Origin: Coriaria nepalensis
Lineage: Eukaryota > Streptophyta > Magnoliopsida > Cucurbitales > Coriariaceae
Direction of reading: 5' to 3'
Assembly: GCA_027186245.1 (NCBI GenBank)
Contig: CP114481.1
Span: 32,271,501 to 32,335,500 of the forward strand
DNA: 64,000 bases
Positions 62,696-64,000 of the stretch are shown piece after piece. The position numbers were made by a program, and so were the translations under genes. The notes beneath the pieces were generated by a model. That model made no database searches. It had not been told where the DNA came from and was given only the letters and a program-made list of their open reading frames with translations. Each line of letters opens with the position of its first letter. Within the stretch, counting starts at the first letter, position 1.

Positions 62696-64000
62696 ACGAA
62701 TTCTAGTTTTGCACTACAAACACAACTTTTGTGCATAACTTGCAAATGATCATTCCAAGGAAAGTGTGCATTCGTTTAACCTTAAAATCATTTCAATGAG
62801 TCATTTCAAGTCAATAACTTATGTCAAAGCAAGTCGAACGAATAACAGCTTTGCACTACACACACAACTTTTGTGCATAACTTGCAAATGATCATTGCAA
62901 GGAAAGTGTGCATTCGTTTAACCTTAAAATCATTTCAATGAGTCATTTCAAGTCAATAACTTATTTCAAAGCAAGTCGAACGAATTCTAGTTTTGCACTA
63001 CAGACACAACATTTGTGCATACCTTGCAAATGATCATTGCAAGGAAAGTGTGCATTCGTTTAACCTTAAAATCATTTCAATGAGCCATTTCAAGTCAATA
63101 ACTTATGTCAAAGCAAGTCGAACGAATTTAGTTTTCTACTACAAACACAACTTTTGTGCATAACTTGCAAATGATCATTGCAAGGAAAGTGTGCATTCGT
63201 TTAACCTTAAAATCATTTCAATGAGTCATTTCAAGTCAATAACTTATTTCAAAGCAAGTCGAATGAATTCTAGTTTTGCACTACAGACACAACTTTTGTG
63301 CATAACTTGCAAATGATCATTGCAAGGAAAGTGTGCATTCGTTTAACCTTAAAATCATTTCAATGAGTCATTTCAAGTCAATAACTTATTTCAAAGCAAT
63401 TCGGACGAATTCTATATTTGCACTACAAACACAAGTTTTGTGCATAACGTGCAAATGATCATTTCAAGAAAAGTGTGCATTCATTTAACCTTAAAATCAT
63501 TTCAATGAGTCATTTCAAGTCAATATCATATTTCAAAGCAATTCAAATGAATTCTATTTTTGCACTACAAACACAACTTTTGTGCATAACTTGCAAATGA
63601 TCAATGCAAGGAAAGTGTCCATTCGTTTAACCTTAAAATAATTTAAATGAGTCATTTCAAGTCAATAACTTATTTCAATGCAAATCGAACGAATTCTAGT
63701 TTTGCACTACAAACACAAGTTTTGTGCACAACACGCAAATGATCATTGCAAGGAAAGTGTGCATTCTTTTAACCTTAAAATGGTTTCAATGAGTCATTGC
63801 AAGTCAATAACTTATTTCAAAGCAATTCGAACGAATTCTAGTTTTGCACTACAGACACAACTTTTGTGCATAATTTGCAAATGATCATTGCAAGGAAAGT
63901 GTGCATTCGTTTAAAATTAAAATCATTTCAAAGAGTTCTTTCAAGTCAATAACTTATTTCAAAGAGAGTCGAACGAATTCTAGTTTTGCACTACAGACAC
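62366..64000 (+). repeat. 16-mer higher-order repeat (2,271 bp), copy 2, runs off the window
   Basis: This is a copy of the preceding 2,271-bp unit: GAGCCATT at 63,082, TATATTTGC near 63,413, TTAAAATGGTTTC near 63,774 and AAAGAGTTC near 63,930. One monomer differs: 62,930-63,060 carries a TCGAACG/ACATTTGTGCATACC type where copy 1 has CGGACG/GTTTTCTGC. The array continues past the window end. Confidence 0.9.

Larger units (their letters stand above)
1..64000 (+). repeat. 142-bp satellite DNA array, about 450 monomers
   Basis: The entire window is a head-to-tail tandem array. The landmark AATGAGTC recurs every 142 bases (1, 143, 285 and so on to 63,788) with no interruption by unique sequence. 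A representative monomer has 46 G/C in 142 bases. Monomers differ mainly by substitutions at a limited set of recurring positions; indels are rare (18 single-base deletions, one 4-bp deletion, one 51/91-bp register change). Both ends of the window lie inside the array, so its true size is larger. Satellites of this kind form heterochromatin, commonly around centromeres. A 142-bp EcoRI satellite is known as the main satellite of the beetle Tenebrio molitor; the assignment here is inferred from length, site and abundance only. Confidence 0.98.

Noticed and set aside
1..64000. CRISPR array or other prokaryotic repeat system
   Set aside because: There are no unique spacers between short repeats; the whole 142-bp unit is repeated. 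No associated genes are present.
1..64000. Telomeric or transposon-derived sequence
   Set aside because: I saw no TTAGG-type runs, terminal inverted repeats, target-site duplications, poly-A tails or transposase/reverse-transcriptase coding potential.
1..64000. Inverted segments (change of monomer orientation)
   Set aside because: Every monomer landmark followed through the window is on the + strand. No reverse-complement AATGAGTC/GACTCATT switch was found.

Overview
The whole 64,000-base window is one uninterrupted tandem array of an AT-rich satellite DNA with a 142-bp monomer. All monomers lie head to tail in the same orientation, and there are about 450 copies. I see no protein-coding gene, RNA gene, transposon, CRISPR array or unique spacer anywhere. 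A typical monomer has 46 G/C out of 142 (about 32% GC). Most copies carry one EcoRI site (GAATTC), one ATGAGTCAT motif and one imperfect 21-bp dyad. This is the form of pericentromeric or centromeric heterochromatin in an animal or plant chromosome. A 142-bp, EcoRI-cut, AT-rich satellite is what is known as the major satellite of the mealworm beetle Tenebrio molitor, so that is my leading guess. It rests on monomer length, restriction site and abundance, not on a sequence comparison, and I hold it at about even odds.

The array is not a simple run of identical monomers. Diagnostic variants recur at exact multiples of 142 bp, which reveals many nested higher-order repeats (HORs) and segmental duplications. 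From 1 to 9,500 there is a 14-mer HOR (1,987 bp), an 18-mer (2,556 bp) and a 6-mer (852 bp); 18 is three times 6. At 9,500/9,501 the 142-bp register is broken once, where two HOR blocks join out of phase by 51 bp. From 9,501 to about 25,100 there are 6-mer, 5-mer (710 bp), 21-mer-offset (2,982 bp) and 30-mer-offset (4,260 bp) duplications. From about 25,110 to 28,600 an 8-mer (1,136 bp) is present three times. From 28,840 to 32,140 a block is repeated at 2,272 bp. From about 29,000, and strongly from 34,600, a different set of variants takes over (CGGACG, CACAACACGC, ATATCATATTTC, ATAACAG, GAATTTAG). The right part (50,570-64,000) holds recent-looking duplications with offsets of 1,561, 4,825, 993, 568 and 2,271 bp.

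The length bookkeeping closes exactly. The first and last monomer starts I located (1 and 63,788) are 113 bp short of 450 x 142. That deficit equals one 91-bp register loss, one 4-bp deletion and 18 single-base deletions that I could locate one by one. The 60-68-codon open frames that can be read are chance products of the satellite: they are near-copies of each other, most use TTG starts, and they exist only where a point change removes a stop. Because 142 is not divisible by 3, no frame can continue through the array.
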